A stretch of DNA of 57,872 bases from Rhodococcus sp. (in: high G+C Gram-positive bacteria) (GCF_023264675.1 NZ_JAHFVG010000036.1:1-57872), one strand, 5' to 3'. Counted from the first letter of the stretch, positions 43,505 through 51,820 are shown. Numbers and translations are program-made. The notes: generated by a model not told the origin, from the sequence alone.

Positions 43505-44272
43505 TCAGCCGGCCAACGCAGCAAGGGTGCCGGGGTCGGCGACATCGGTGAGGGCCGACCACGGGATCGTGACGTCGACAAGCCCGATCGCGTGCGGGCC
43601 CACCTGGTAGTCGCCGAATCTGATGTTCATTCCAGTCGACGACGGCACCCAATCGGCGAAGTTGACTGTCTCCGGGGCTATCCCGCCGGCCTCGAAGTTC
43701 GGTCCGGCGGCGGTGTCGGGAAGCAGCAGCGCCGACTGCTCGGACAGTCGCTGTAGGCCGGCTGGGAGATCCGGGAAGAGGTCCTGCAGCGTGATCGGTT
43801 GTGCAGTAGCGGTATTCACCGTCACGGTGGCGATAAGGTACGTGGGGTGGGCGCCGGGCGGATTCGCATCCCACGAGGTGTTGAGGACAGCCCCGACGAC
43901 GCTGTCCCCGACATAGGTCGGCCCCGGACGCGCGTCCGACAACGAGAAGCGGGCATCGCCGTAACCTTGGGTCTGATCGATGAGCGCTTGGTGCATCGAC
44001 TCGTTGAATTCCTGGACGACTGCGGGATCAGGTCCGTCGATCTGGGGTACCGCGACGTCGTAGGTGACCCGATCGGTGGCGCCCGCAACCCGTACCGTGC
44101 CGAACGAGTACGGAATCGTTGGTGGGAGATCGTCGGTTGTCGTGGTCTGCGGTGGGACCGTTGTGGTAGTCGTTTCTGCGATTCCAGTGTCCGGCGCAGC
44201 CGTCGGCGTGCCGGATGTCGAGCATCCGGCCAGGACCACGACGGTACCGACGGTAATCAGGAATCTGCGCAC
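43505..44272 (-). CDS. Secreted lipoprotein with RsiV/DUF3298-like domain
   Basis: A 255-residue lipoprotein. The lipobox is VVLAGCSTSG, then a Thr-rich linker. The domain shows YDVAVPQIDGPDPAVVQEFN, TYLIATVTVNTATAQPITLQ and FGDYQVGPHAIGLVDVTIPW, a pattern of DUF3298/RsiV-like extracellular domains. It is a stand-alone gene, not next to a sigma factor. The function is unknown. Confidence 0.7.
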   Translation of the reverse strand: MRRFLITVGTVVVLAGCSTSGTPTAAPDTGIAETTTTTVPPQTTTTDDLPPTIPYSFGTVRVAGATDRVTYDVAVPQIDGPDPAVVQEFNESMHQALIDQTQGYGDARFSLSDARPGPTYVGDSVVGAVLNTSWDANPPGAHPTYLIATVTVNTATAQPITLQDLFPDLPAGLQRLSEQSALLLPDTAAGPNFEAGGIAPETVNFADWVPSSTGMNIRFGDYQVGPHAIGLVDVTIPWSALTDVADPGTLAALAG

Positions 44273-44303
44273 CCCACCTGCTTATCACGGAAGTACGTCA
44301 GCT

Positions 44304-44777
44304 TTACGACGTCTCGACGAACTCGCTCAGCTGGCGGGTCACGGTGCCCCAGCCCTCGAAGAAGCCGAGTTCTTCGTGCAGGGCGACATCCGAGAGATTC
44401 TTGTGCATCGCCCGCGCCGTGTATTCCGTGCCGTCGGGATGGTCGGCAAAAGTGATCGACGCGGTGATGAACGGCTGCTCTGCCGGTCGCCAGCCGGCAA
44501 CGAGCGCGTTGGTCCAGACGAGGCGTTCGAGCTGATCGACGGCGAGGAAGCAGCCCTGGATCTGGGGGCTGAAGTCGATACCGTCCTCGCTGTACTCGGT
44601 GACGAACGAGCCGCCGGGTGTCACGTCCAGCGCGGTGACACGTGACAGAGCGGGCGCCGGAACCCACCACTGTTCGAGTTGCTCCGGTGTGGTCCAGGCT
44701 GCCCAGACTGTGGCTCGCGGTGCCTTGATGATGCGGGACACCGTGAGGTCGAGGGGGTGTGCGGTCGGGTGAGTCAT
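44304..44777 (-). CDS. SRPBCC (START-like) protein, second ArsR-linked copy
   Basis: A 157-residue protein, ATG 44777 (MTHPTAHPLDLTVSRIIKAP). The START-like fold is IKAPRATVWAAWTTPEQLEQ, WWVPAPALSRVTALDVTPGG, FVETS at the end. It overlaps the ArsR gene upstream by 4 nt (ATGA). Sequence differs clearly from the copy at 42548, so it is a separate ligand-binding module rather than a recent duplicate. Confidence 0.8.
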   Translation of the reverse strand: MTHPTAHPLDLTVSRIIKAPRATVWAAWTTPEQLEQWWVPAPALSRVTALDVTPGGSFVTEYSEDGIDFSPQIQGCFLAVDQLERLVWTNALVAGWRPAEQPFITASITFADHPDGTEYTARAMHKNLSDVALHEELGFFEGWGTVTRQLSEFVETS

Positions 44778-45109
44778 GTCGGTGTCTCCTGTTGTGAGAG
44801 AAATTTCTCGAGGCGGTCGGTGTGGGCTTCCCACGACGCTTGTTGCCGAGCGATCCACTGTTCAGCAGTGGAGAACGGGCGTTTCTCGAGCGTGCAGGTG
44901 CGGACTCGGCCGATTTTCTTGCTGGTGATCCAGCCGCCCTGTTCGAGGAGTCGGACGTGTTTCATGAAGGAGGGCAGGGCCATGTCGAACGGTTCGGCCA
45001 ACTCGCTGACGCTTGCCGGCCCTCGGCCGAGTCGGGTCAGAACAGCTCGCCTCGTGGGATCCGACAGTGCGTGGAACACTCCGTCGAGCTGGTCCGAATG
45101 CTGAGCCAT
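44774..45109 (-). CDS. ArsR-family regulator, second copy
   Basis: A 111-residue winged-helix protein beginning MAQHSDQLDGVFHALSDPTR, with SVSELAEPFDMALPSFMKHV and TSKKIGRVRTCTLEKRPFS. ATG 45109 is preceded by a TTAGC-N6-GCTAA inverted repeat (45136-45151). It likely represses itself and the SRPBCC gene it overlaps. Longer frames to 45787 on this strand are antisense to the oxygenase gene. Confidence 0.8.
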   Translation of the reverse strand: MAQHSDQLDGVFHALSDPTRRAVLTRLGRGPASVSELAEPFDMALPSFMKHVRLLEQGGWITSKKIGRVRTCTLEKRPFSTAEQWIARQQASWEAHTDRLEKFLSQQETPT

Positions 45110-45135
45110 AAGGCAAAGTATCAGCTCGGTGATTG

Positions 45136-45151
45136 TTAGCGCAAGGGCTAA
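45136..45151. promoter_or_regulatory. Candidate ArsR operator
   Basis: TTAGC (45136-45140) and GCTAA (45147-45151) form an inverted repeat with a 6-nt spacer, about 27 nt upstream of the second ArsR start and in its promoter region. This form differs from the TACAACCA repeat of the first ArsR module. Confidence 0.5.
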
Positions 45152-45199
45152 GCGTTGTAGTGGTGGCGGCGAACCGGGTCGACACCGATACTGAATTCC

Positions 45200-45769
45200 A
45201 TGCTTCCTGTTCTCGATTTGACGCTGGTGGACATCGATCCGACGCGTTTCCGTTCGGACCTGCTGGCAGCAGCCCATGAATCGGGATTCTTCTATCTCGT
45301 CGGGCACGGGGTGTCGCCCGAGCGCATCGACGAGGTTCTCGCACTCGCGCGCGAGTTTTTCGTGCTCGATTCCGACGCCAAGGACGAAATTTCGCAGCTG
45401 AAGAGCCCGCATTTCCGTGGTTACTCGAGGCTCGGCGGTGAACTCACCAACGGTGCGGTCGACTGGCGGGAGCAGATCGACATCGGGCCCGAACGAGACG
45501 TCGTCGTCGACGCCGAGGGTTATTGGAATTTGCAGGGCCCCAATCTGTGGCCGTCCGCGCTGCCGGCGTTGCGTCCGGCGTTCGAGGCTTGGGAACAGGA
45601 AATGTCCGATGTCGGCCTTCGGCTGCTTCGGCACTGGGCCGTCGCGCTCGGCGCAACCGAGGACATCTTCGACGACGCTTTCGCCCACGCACCGGCCACG
45701 CTGATGAAGGTGGTGCGATACCCCGGTAGTGCCGACAATCCACAGGGCGTCGGTGCACACAAGGATTGA
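45200..45769 (+). pseudogene. Isopenicillin-N-synthase-like oxygenase, 5' part cut by the integrated element
   Basis: A 189-residue N-terminal part of a 2-oxoglutarate/Fe(II) or IPNS-like oxygenase: DLTLVDIDPTRFRSDLLAAA, FFYLVGHGVSPERIDEVLAL and YSRLGGELTNGAVDWREQ. The protein ends GVGAHKD and then a stop. The next residues of a normal gene follow the HxD iron-ligand motif, so the gene is cut right at its active site, where a phage-like element begins. The 3' part (about 130 residues) should lie at the other end of the element, beyond the window. Confidence 0.85.
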
Positions 45770-45793
45770 TGTAGTCAATAGGGACACTCTAAG
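45755..45793. other. Left attachment site (attL) region
   Basis: The oxygenase reading frame stops at AAG GAT TGA (45761-45769) and the integrase gene begins at 45794. The recombination core therefore lies somewhere in 45755-45793. The exact core needs the right end (attR), which is not in the window. Confidence 0.6.
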
Positions 45794-47188
45794 ATGGTGG
45801 CTATGGAACGCCAGGCCGCTATCTACAGCCGCATCAGCTCAGACCCCGACGGCACCGAACTAGCCGTAGAACGCCAGGTCAAAGACTGCCAAGCCCTCGC
45901 TACCAAACTCGGCTGGACTGTCATCGAAATCCACCGAGACAACGACGTAAGCGCCTACAGCGGCAAGCCGCGTCCCGCGTACCTGAAGCTAGTCGAGTCC
46001 ATCCGAGCAGGGCGAATCAACGCACTCCTGATCTGGCACCCCGACAGACTGCACCGAAGCACAGCCGAACTCGAGCCCTTCATCGAACTGTGCGAGAAGA
46101 CCGACGTTGCTATTCAAAGCTGCCAGTCCGGGCTCATCGACCTGTCCTCGCCAGGCGGCAAGATGACAGCGCGCATCGTTGGGGCCGTGGCACGCCACGA
46201 GGTCGATCAAGCTCGGGCACGCATGAAACGTGCTCACGAAGCGCACGCGCAAGCCGGCAAGTGGCGTCTCGGCCAACGTCCGTTCGGGTGGGAGATGGGC
46301 GGCGAGTCGCTGAGAGACGACGAGGCCGATGCAATCCGTAGCGGGGTCGAAACCATCCTGCGAGGCGGCACGATCCGCGCTGTCTTACGCGACTGGCAGG
46401 CGCGAGGTCTTGTAAGTGCGCAAGGCAAGGAACTGTCACACACTGCCGTACGCAGGATCCTGGTAAGCCCACGCATCGCCGGTATCTCAATGCACCACGG
46501 CCATGTCGTCGGGAAGGGTGCGTGGCCGACGATCATCGATGAGGACACCCACCGTGCAGTCACAACTATCATGAAAGATCCGGGCAGGCGGTCAGGGAAC
46601 GTGGGCGGTGAACGCAAGTACCAGGGCACCGGCGTGTACCTGTGCGGTGTCGACGATTGCGGGTCCGTCGTCCAGTCGTACAACGGCAACAACGGCAAGA
46701 AGTCGTATCGCTGTGTGCGCAGCCCGCATCTTGCGCGACGGCAAGTAGACGTGGACGAGTACGTCGATGAATACATCTTCGAGAAGCTGTCAGGGCCGGA
46801 TGCGCGAATCATGCTCGGTAATCGACCGTCGAAGATCGATGTGAATGCGCTGACTCTTGAGCGTGAGAAGAAGCAGGCGCTGAAGAACGAACTGATTGAC
46901 GATCGACTGAGCGGCATTATTGACGCCGAGGGGTTGCGCCGAGGATCGCTGCGTCTACAGGCAGAGATTGCGGTGATCGACCGAGAGCTTGCACGCGCCA
47001 GGACGGATGATCCCTTGGCGAACCTGCTGCTGTCGGGCGAACAGCTCGAAGAGGCTTGGCCGAAGATACCTGTCGATGTGAGAGGTCAGATAATCTCGCG
47101 CCTTTGTACGGTTACTATTTTGCCTTCGCCGCGTGGTCGTCGGGGCTTCGACCCTGATTTTGTTCGGATCGAAGCCGTCGTCGATTAG
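45794..47188 (+). CDS. Large serine recombinase (integrase)
   Basis: A 464-residue serine integrase. The resolvase domain starts RQAAIYSRISSDPDG with catalytic Ser in YSRIS, and continues IDLSSPGGKMTARIVGAVAR. A recombinase domain (RPFGWEMGGESLRDDEADAI, SHTAVRRILVSPRIAGIS) and a zinc-ribbon region (YLCGVDDCGSVVQSYNG, SYRCVRSPHL) follow, then a coiled coil. It would integrate the element and, with the excisionase-like protein, excise it. ATG 45794 is used; ATG 45803 is possible. Confidence 0.92.
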   Translation: MVAMERQAAIYSRISSDPDGTELAVERQVKDCQALATKLGWTVIEIHRDNDVSAYSGKPRPAYLKLVESIRAGRINALLIWHPDRLHRSTAELEPFIELCEKTDVAIQSCQSGLIDLSSPGGKMTARIVGAVARHEVDQARARMKRAHEAHAQAGKWRLGQRPFGWEMGGESLRDDEADAIRSGVETILRGGTIRAVLRDWQARGLVSAQGKELSHTAVRRILVSPRIAGISMHHGHVVGKGAWPTIIDEDTHRAVTTIMKDPGRRSGNVGGERKYQGTGVYLCGVDDCGSVVQSYNGNNGKKSYRCVRSPHLARRQVDVDEYVDEYIFEKLSGPDARIMLGNRPSKIDVNALTLEREKKQALKNELIDDRLSGIIDAEGLRRGSLRLQAEIAVIDRELARARTDDPLANLLLSGEQLEEAWPKIPVDVRGQIISRLCTVTILPSPRGRRGFDPDFVRIEAVVD

Positions 47189-47217
47189 TAGACGATGAGC
47201 GGGTGACCGTAAACCGA

Positions 47218-47508
47218 TCAGAGAGCGTCAAGATCCTTCTCGATCTTCGCGATGAGGCGCTGACGTGCTGGAGAGTCGCCGTTCGGATGGTTTTCAAGGC
47301 CACGACGCATTTCGTCGAGAATTTTGATATTTCGCTCTCGAACCTCGGCGGCACCAGGCAATGGATTTGCAGCCCAGTGACGTCTCACTGCGTCCCTCGC
47401 CTCTTCCCAGTCTGAGAATCCCAACTCGGCAGCAATCTCAAAGAATGTCCTGCCCTCAATTTTCATCTCGTGAGCCTTGGCGTCCAACGTAGAATTGGGT
47501 TCAGTCAT
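47218..47508 (-). CDS. Hypothetical helix-turn-helix-like element protein
   Basis: A 96-residue charged, helical protein. FFEIAAELGFSDWEEARDAV looks like a helix-turn-helix, followed by LPGAAEVRERNIKILDEMRR and an acidic/basic coil. It is convergent with the integrase (30 nt between stops) and lies 38 nt after the candidate immunity gene. It may regulate or bind DNA. No family is recognised. Confidence 0.6.
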   Translation of the reverse strand: MTEPNSTLDAKAHEMKIEGRTFFEIAAELGFSDWEEARDAVRRHWAANPLPGAAEVRERNIKILDEMRRGLENHPNGDSPARQRLIAKIEKDLDAL

Positions 47509-47546
47509 GCAGACAGGCTAGTAGACGACGCAGGTGTGCATGCAGG

Positions 47547-47864
47547 TCAAGCTTGCGGAAGCGAACTCAGCTCGCCCGCCTCAACGGTCGGCCCGTCTGG
47601 ATGCTGAACAATCCTGTCGAACACTGCTGTCGCGGACTCGCCACGCCTGCACGCCTCAGTCAGAGAACGACGAATCGCGTTCGCTGCATCGCGATCAGAA
47701 TCAGCAACATAGGACAACTGCAACCCATCCCGGTCATCAGTCCATAAGATGCCTAAGCCTTCGAGCACTGCCCACCTACCAAGTCCCACGCGCTCGCCAC
47801 TGAAGAATCGGGTGTCACCGATCGGGGTTGCGCCCACATCATTTGGATCCGACAGACTACCCAT
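47547..47864 (-). CDS. Small protein 2 nt after the ADP-ribosyltransferase gene, candidate immunity protein
   Basis: A 105-residue soluble protein (MGSLSDPNDVGATPIGDTRF, then WTDDRDGLQLSYVADSD and EACRRGESATAVFDRIVQ). ATG 47864 lies 2 nt after the TAG of the minor-head/ADP-ribosyltransferase gene, so the two are co-translated. In MuF-type capsid-toxin systems the next small gene usually encodes immunity. That role is inferred from order only. I recognise no family. Confidence 0.6.
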   Translation of the reverse strand: MGSLSDPNDVGATPIGDTRFFSGERVGLGRWAVLEGLGILWTDDRDGLQLSYVADSDRDAANAIRRSLTEACRRGESATAVFDRIVQHPDGPTVEAGELSSLPQA

Positions 47865-47866
47865 TG

Positions 47867-49750
47867 CTAAAGCACATCCTTCGACGGTTTCTGTGACGTG
47901 ATTCTACCGAGCAGGACTCGTTTCCCGTCCTCGATGATCGCGTCGTAAAGTTCGTAGCCCACACCGCGACCGATGATCAGCTCGTTCTCTTCCGGGCCGT
48001 ACGCAGCGAGTCCACGCTCGTTCTTACCGTGCGATGACACATACAACGCCTTGGTGCCCTCCGGTACGTCGAGGCGAAGCTCGATTGATCCTCGGCTGAC
48101 ACTTACTACACCGGACAGGGCGTCGGCTGACAGGGAACCTTGCATCGTCGTCGACAGGAATCCCTCGTCGCGGAATGATCTACCGATCAGGGTCGTTATA
48201 TCGGTGCTGTCGGTCAGTCCGTATACGCTTGCGCCGACGTCGCGGGCGACACGGATTGCTTCGGGGATGCGTGGGGCTTCTTCGATCGCCCTGTCGAGCC
48301 CGCGTGCCGCTGCGATCGCTGATTCCGTCAGGTCTGCGCCGTCTCTCAGCGGCCCGTTGATGATGTCGAAGGCGTTCCCGGTGTAGCTGCGGACGTCGTT
48401 CGCGGTTGGTTCGTCGAGCGCCTCTGCGTAGTCATGCCAGACCGCCCGCCCGAACTGCCGGCCTTCTTTTTCGGTGCGAATGGCGGGAGCTGCGGGCTTG
48501 GTGGGCGTTTCAACTGCGGTGTCGACGACCTCGCGAGAGGGGAGGGTGCGCACTGGTAGCGGTATGGGTGCTTTCGATGCGTCACCGGATACCGCGAACT
48601 TCCCGGACAGGCGTTCACGATCGGGGCGACGTGGCACGCCAGTAGCCTCAACATGCTCGGCGATCCGTTTGCGACCCTCCGCGACCTTCTTCTTCGCCGC
48701 GGCCTTATCTCCCGGAGTCAACGCCACAGCTTCCTTGTTCCGTGCCTTACGTACTTCACGTTCCAGGCGACGAAGCTCCTGGGAGTCTTTGTAGTCCTGC
48801 GGGTCGACAGGCTCGGGAGGCTTGTTCGACGAGACTCCAGGGACGAACGCTGAGCGTGTGTGCCGGCAGTTTGGACCGAACAGTCCGCGTTCCTGTGCGC
48901 GTTCGAGACCAGCCGCAACTTTGAAACGAACGGTGCTGCCGTCGAGTTCGGATTCAGCGGTCACGGTGCCGACGTTCTCCCCGGATAGGGACAGGATGCG
49001 GCCTTGGTACGGAGCGCACCTGTCAGAGCATCGGGCGTGAGTCGAGATCCTGACAAAGTCGAGATTCATGTCCTTCATCGCCGCGTCACTGCCCTCGTTC
49101 AAGGCGCGCATCGTCGCGGTACGGGTCGCCATCTCAACATACGACGACATCTTCCAGTTACGCCCTGCCCGGTCCGTGAACCCGGTGATACCTCGATCAG
49201 CGAACGCATCCAGGGCGGTAACCGCGGCCTGCTCGCGAGTCTCCGCGCCGACGACTGCACGACCGACGATGTCAGAGACAACCGTCCGATAGTCGTCCTC
49301 AAAGTTCCGAAGTATGTTGCGGTGGACAGCATTCGAGCGCACATACGTCTCGCGTGCCAACGCCTGCACAGCCCGCGTATTCACCGCACCACGGCTACTG
49401 ATATTCATTCCCGGCGCGAGCTTCGAGATGTCACGGCCCGTAGACCGTGCACCGAGCTTCGCCGCGTCCTCGACTGTCTCGGGGAGGCGCTTCGCCGCGA
49501 AGTCATCCAACTGCTGAGCCACACGTTTCGCATCGGTGCGTAACTCTGTGACCTCGTTCAATAATGCTCGCTGTAAGGGTTCCTCGCGTGTCAACCGGGC
49601 CTCACGTACAACATGAGGCTTGTCTGCGTTGTCGAGTCCGCGACGTACCGCTGAGGCTGCCCTGCCGAGTAGCAGGGCTTCGGCGTCCGCGTAGATGTCC
49701 GCAACCCGATGAGCCGTTGCAGCGATCAATTCGAAATTATCTCCGGGCAC
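47867..49750 (-). CDS. Phage minor head protein fused to a C-terminal ADP-ribosyltransferase
   Basis: The N-terminal ~310 residues resemble phage minor capsid proteins: HRVADIYADAEALLLGR at the start, MATRTATMRALNEGSDAAM, then HARCSDRCAPYQGRIL and GLFGPNCRHT (near 245-300), a Cys-pair signature of that family. A Lys/Arg linker follows. The last ~200 residues form an exoenzyme-type ADP-ribosyltransferase: DVRSYTGNAFDIINGPLRDG, Arg in EAIRVARDVGAS (near 500), the STS-like FLSTTMQG (near 533), and the catalytic EXE as PEENELII (near 588). It would sit in the virion head and transfer ADP-ribose to a host target. ORF could begin at ATG 49834; GTG 49750, after GAAGG, fits the family start better. 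Confidence 0.8.
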   Translation of the reverse strand: MPGDNFELIAATAHRVADIYADAEALLLGRAASAVRRGLDNADKPHVVREARLTREEPLQRALLNEVTELRTDAKRVAQQLDDFAAKRLPETVEDAAKLGARSTGRDISKLAPGMNISSRGAVNTRAVQALARETYVRSNAVHRNILRNFEDDYRTVVSDIVGRAVVGAETREQAAVTALDAFADRGITGFTDRAGRNWKMSSYVEMATRTATMRALNEGSDAAMKDMNLDFVRISTHARCSDRCAPYQGRILSLSGENVGTVTAESELDGSTVRFKVAAGLERAQERGLFGPNCRHTRSAFVPGVSSNKPPEPVDPQDYKDSQELRRLEREVRKARNKEAVALTPGDKAAAKKKVAEGRKRIAEHVEATGVPRRPDRERLSGKFAVSGDASKAPIPLPVRTLPSREVVDTAVETPTKPAAPAIRTEKEGRQFGRAVWHDYAEALDEPTANDVRSYTGNAFDIINGPLRDGADLTESAIAAARGLDRAIEEAPRIPEAIRVARDVGASVYGLTDSTDITTLIGRSFRDEGFLSTTMQGSLSADALSGVVSVSRGSIELRLDVPEGTKALYVSSHGKNERGLAAYGPEENELIIGRGVGYELYDAIIEDGKRVLLGRITSQKPSKDVL

Positions 49751-49891
49751 AGGGCCTGCCTTCGAGTAATGGTGACCTTGGGTGTGCCGCCTCGACCTCG
49801 ATTCCGAGACGGCACACCCGAGGCTTCCTACCATCGGTGAAAGATGCGACGGCCTCCATACAGCATTGCATCTTCCATCGAAGCTTATATT

Positions 49892-50560
49892 CTACCGTGA
49901 GAGGTGTTCTGCGAGAACGTTATCGAACGGTCGGGAGAGATTGAGGCGTGAGGCAATCGACGCTTCGTGTGGGACCGGCAGCCCGTGATTCTCTTTAGCA
50001 ACCCGATTGAGTGCGTGGCCCAGCCACAGGCTTGCGCCGAGACGGCCATAGACGGTTCCGTCGACCTTCACGGACGTGAACTCGCCTCCGCCTATTAGGC
50101 TCGGAGTTGCGTAGTTCTGAGGATCCACAAGCGTCTTGTTCGGATCGTTCTCGCGCTCGGATGAAAGACTGCTGCGAGAGAGAACGCCTGCTGCTTCGTA
50201 AAGATCACCGATCCGCTGGACGGTTCCGTTGTAGCCCTCCACGGTTTCGTGCAGCTTCTCTAGTGCGGCTACAGCATCATCGAAGGCCGCAAGCACGGTC
50301 ACGGGGTTGACCTCCCCGACGATCCGGGCTGCCTCGCCCTTAGCATCTGCTTGCGCCTTCTCGGCTGCCTTCTCGGCCTGAGCACGGTCACGCCGGCTCC
50401 GGCCCTCCGTCTGCAAGCCCTCAAGCTCGACTGCTGCGCGAGCCTCCGCGAGATCAGACGCGGCGACCGGTTCGCCGTTGATGGCGCGGGCTTGTAGGTC
50501 CGACAGATGCTCAGAGGCGGTCAGGTGGACGGTGGTGTTCTCTGCGGTTTCGATGCTCAA
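49892..50560 (-). CDS. Coiled-coil element protein
   Basis: A 222-residue protein. An Ala/Glu/Arg-rich coiled coil (SRRDRAQAEKAAEKAQADAK, AAFDDAVAALEKLHETVEGY) leads to a C-terminal GGGEFTSVKVDGTVYGRLG and LGHALNRVAKENHGLPV. TTG 50560 overlaps the upstream TGA (TTGA), which supports this unusual start. It lies ahead of the minor-head fusion gene and might be a scaffold or head-completion protein. Not identified. Confidence 0.65.
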   Translation of the reverse strand: MSIETAENTTVHLTASEHLSDLQARAINGEPVAASDLAEARAAVELEGLQTEGRSRRDRAQAEKAAEKAQADAKGEAARIVGEVNPVTVLAAFDDAVAALEKLHETVEGYNGTVQRIGDLYEAAGVLSRSSLSSERENDPNKTLVDPQNYATPSLIGGGEFTSVKVDGTVYGRLGASLWLGHALNRVAKENHGLPVPHEASIASRLNLSRPFDNVLAEHLSR

Positions 50561-50688
50561 TGCGATTCCTTTACGGGCGTGATGGTGGGGTAGCGGGTGT
50601 TCTGATACAGGGTTCGGAACGCATCAATACGTTCGTCCTGTGTCATCTCGCTGAAGTCTTCTGTTGCGTCGGTGGTGTCGGTATCCAC
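50557..50688 (-). CDS. 43-residue protein in the excisionase operon
   Basis: Too short to be found by length alone but well supported. AGGAGT lies 4-9 nt before GTG 50688, it overlaps the next start by TTGA, and it sits in a run of overlapping minus-strand genes. The product begins VDTDTTDATEDFSEMTQDER and continues IDAFRTLYQNTRYPTITPV. No family recognised. Confidence 0.65.
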   Translation of the reverse strand: MDTDTTDATEDFSEMTQDERIDAFRTLYQNTRYPTITPVKESH

Positions 50689-50690
50689 GG

Positions 50691-50873
50691 TTACTCCTGG
50701 GATCGGATGGTGCCGTACTCGTTTACGTACCAGTCGTCGAGTGCTCTCGCGGCGATCCGGTAACGCACGATCGCGTCGGTGCGGGCGATGACATCACCGG
50801 CAGCCTCGGCATTGATCAAATCGGAGATCGCGTCGAACGTTCCGTCGAGGCAGGCTTGTAGCGGCTCGTTCAT
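50691..50873 (-). CDS. Small protein in the excisionase operon
   Basis: A 60-residue helical, acidic protein (MNEPLQACLDGTFDAISDLI, then VRYRIAARALDDWYVNEYG). ATG 50873 overlaps the upstream TGA by ATGA. Its TAA is 2 nt before the next gene's GTG. It resembles small phage helper proteins, but I cannot name it. Confidence 0.6.
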   Translation of the reverse strand: MNEPLQACLDGTFDAISDLINAEAAGDVIARTDAIVRYRIAARALDDWYVNEYGTIRSQE

Positions 50874-51082
50874 GCCGCCCTCGCATCCGGGAAGTCGCGA
50901 CGGATACAGTCGACAACATCGGTGACCGAACCGCCGAGCGCGTTGCCTACCGCGCCACTGCGGACTCTGCCGGCGTTGATCCAGACCACAATCCGATTCG
51001 GTGAGACTCTGATCCCTGTCTCAGCCTCGGCAGCACTGGCAGCGAGGGATGGGATGCAGTAGTCGGTATCGAGGGTGCTCAT
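50870..51082 (-). CDS. Small protein in the excisionase operon
   Basis: A 70-residue protein (MSTLDTDYCIPSLAASAAEA, then ETGIRVSPNRIVVWINAGRV). ATG 51082 overlaps the stop of the excisionase-like gene by 4 nt. An RVSPNRIVVWINAGRV pattern recalls a winged-helix strand, but no family is clear. Confidence 0.6.
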   Translation of the reverse strand: MSTLDTDYCIPSLAASAAEAETGIRVSPNRIVVWINAGRVRSGAVGNALGGSVTDVVDCIRRDFPDARAA

Positions 51083-51258
51083 GCTGCTCCTGGTGTGCTG
51101 CGCGACTCGATCCAAGCCTCGAGATCAGCAGGCTTGATTCGGAGTGCGCGTGAGTTGAGGTAGACCGCGGGAAGATCGCCCCTGTGGATCAGGGCACGTA
51201 CGAACTGTGTTGTGGTTCCGAGCCGTTCGGATGCGTCGGCGACGGTCACGAGATGCAT
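51079..51258 (-). CDS. Excisionase-type MerR-like helix-turn-helix protein
   Basis: A 59-residue protein, short of the usual ORF cut-off. It reads HLVTVADASERLGTTTQFVR, ALIHRGDLPAVYLNSRAL and IKPADLEAWIESRS, a standard helix-turn-helix of the phage excisionase/HTH_17 type. ATG 51258 follows GGAAGG-like purines weakly; the stop overlaps the next start. It probably works with the serine integrase as directionality factor and heads the operon running to 47218. Confidence 0.75.
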   Translation of the reverse strand: MHLVTVADASERLGTTTQFVRALIHRGDLPAVYLNSRALRIKPADLEAWIESRSTPGAA

Positions 51259-51297
51259 GGTGGTTGCCTTTCATGGCAGGGTTGTGGTGTAGGCATG

Positions 51298-51334
51298 AAA
51301 AAATCCCAGCCACCTGTTCGGGTGGGTCTGGGAT
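51298..51334 (-). terminator. Rho-independent terminator on the minus strand
   Basis: A stem of ATCCCAG / CTGGGAT plus CCACC / GGTGG (51303-51334), with a short bulge, is followed on the minus strand by six T residues (complement of 51298-51303). It ends transcription of the helix-turn-helix gene at 51422 and separates it from the excisionase operon. Confidence 0.75.
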
Positions 51335-51421
51335 CTGTTCGAGTGCATGGTGGCCGCTGCACATCACTCGGTATTGCTCGGTGTTCGAACCTATAACTTA
51401 ATTATCCCACGGGCGCGGACA

Positions 51422-51820
51422 TTAAGCCGCGACCAGCGTGTCCATGGAGGCGATCCGTGAACTCTTGACCGCCTGCATCGAAGCCTGCGTATCGAGAAGG
51501 CTGGTCCGGCTGTACTCGATGCACGTCTTGCCTTGACGGCTGAGTCGCGGGTTCTTCGACTTCCATCGGCGGAGTGTCCGCGTCGTGCACCCAATGAGCT
51601 TGGTTGCTGCGAACTCGTCGATCCACTGAGCCTCGATAACGCCTGTCGGCCATCTCTTGGAACTACGGCTGCGGACTGGCTGCCAACGTTCCAGAATGTT
51701 CTCGCAATCCCACTCGGGGATGTCCTGATCGAGCAGGTATCGGGTTCGCTGGACGATGTTTCCTCGGTGGCAGCCGTACGCAGTGGACCAGTAGATGAGT
51801 TGCTTTTGTTCGTCGAGCAT
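51422..51820 (-). CDS. Helix-turn-helix protein of the element
   Basis: A 132-residue protein. The N-terminal half (LIYWSTAYGCHRGNIVQRTR) is helical. The C-terminal half has AATKLIGCTTRTLRRWKSKN, a MerR/excisionase-like recognition helix. It is followed by a strong terminator, and lies between the tape measure and excisionase units. It may be a regulator of the element's operons. Confidence 0.65.
   Translation of the reverse strand: MLDEQKQLIYWSTAYGCHRGNIVQRTRYLLDQDIPEWDCENILERWQPVRSRSSKRWPTGVIEAQWIDEFAATKLIGCTTRTLRRWKSKNPRLSRQGKTCIEYSRTSLLDTQASMQAVKSSRIASMDTLVAA

Noticed and set aside
45720..45793. tRNA-type attachment site for the element
   Set aside because: The integrase is a serine recombinase and the left junction lies in a protein-coding gene, with no tRNA visible.
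49751..49834. Start of the minor-head fusion at ATG 49834
   Set aside because: The added 28 residues are basic and unlike minor-head starts, and GTG 49750 has a better ribosome binding site. Not fully excluded.
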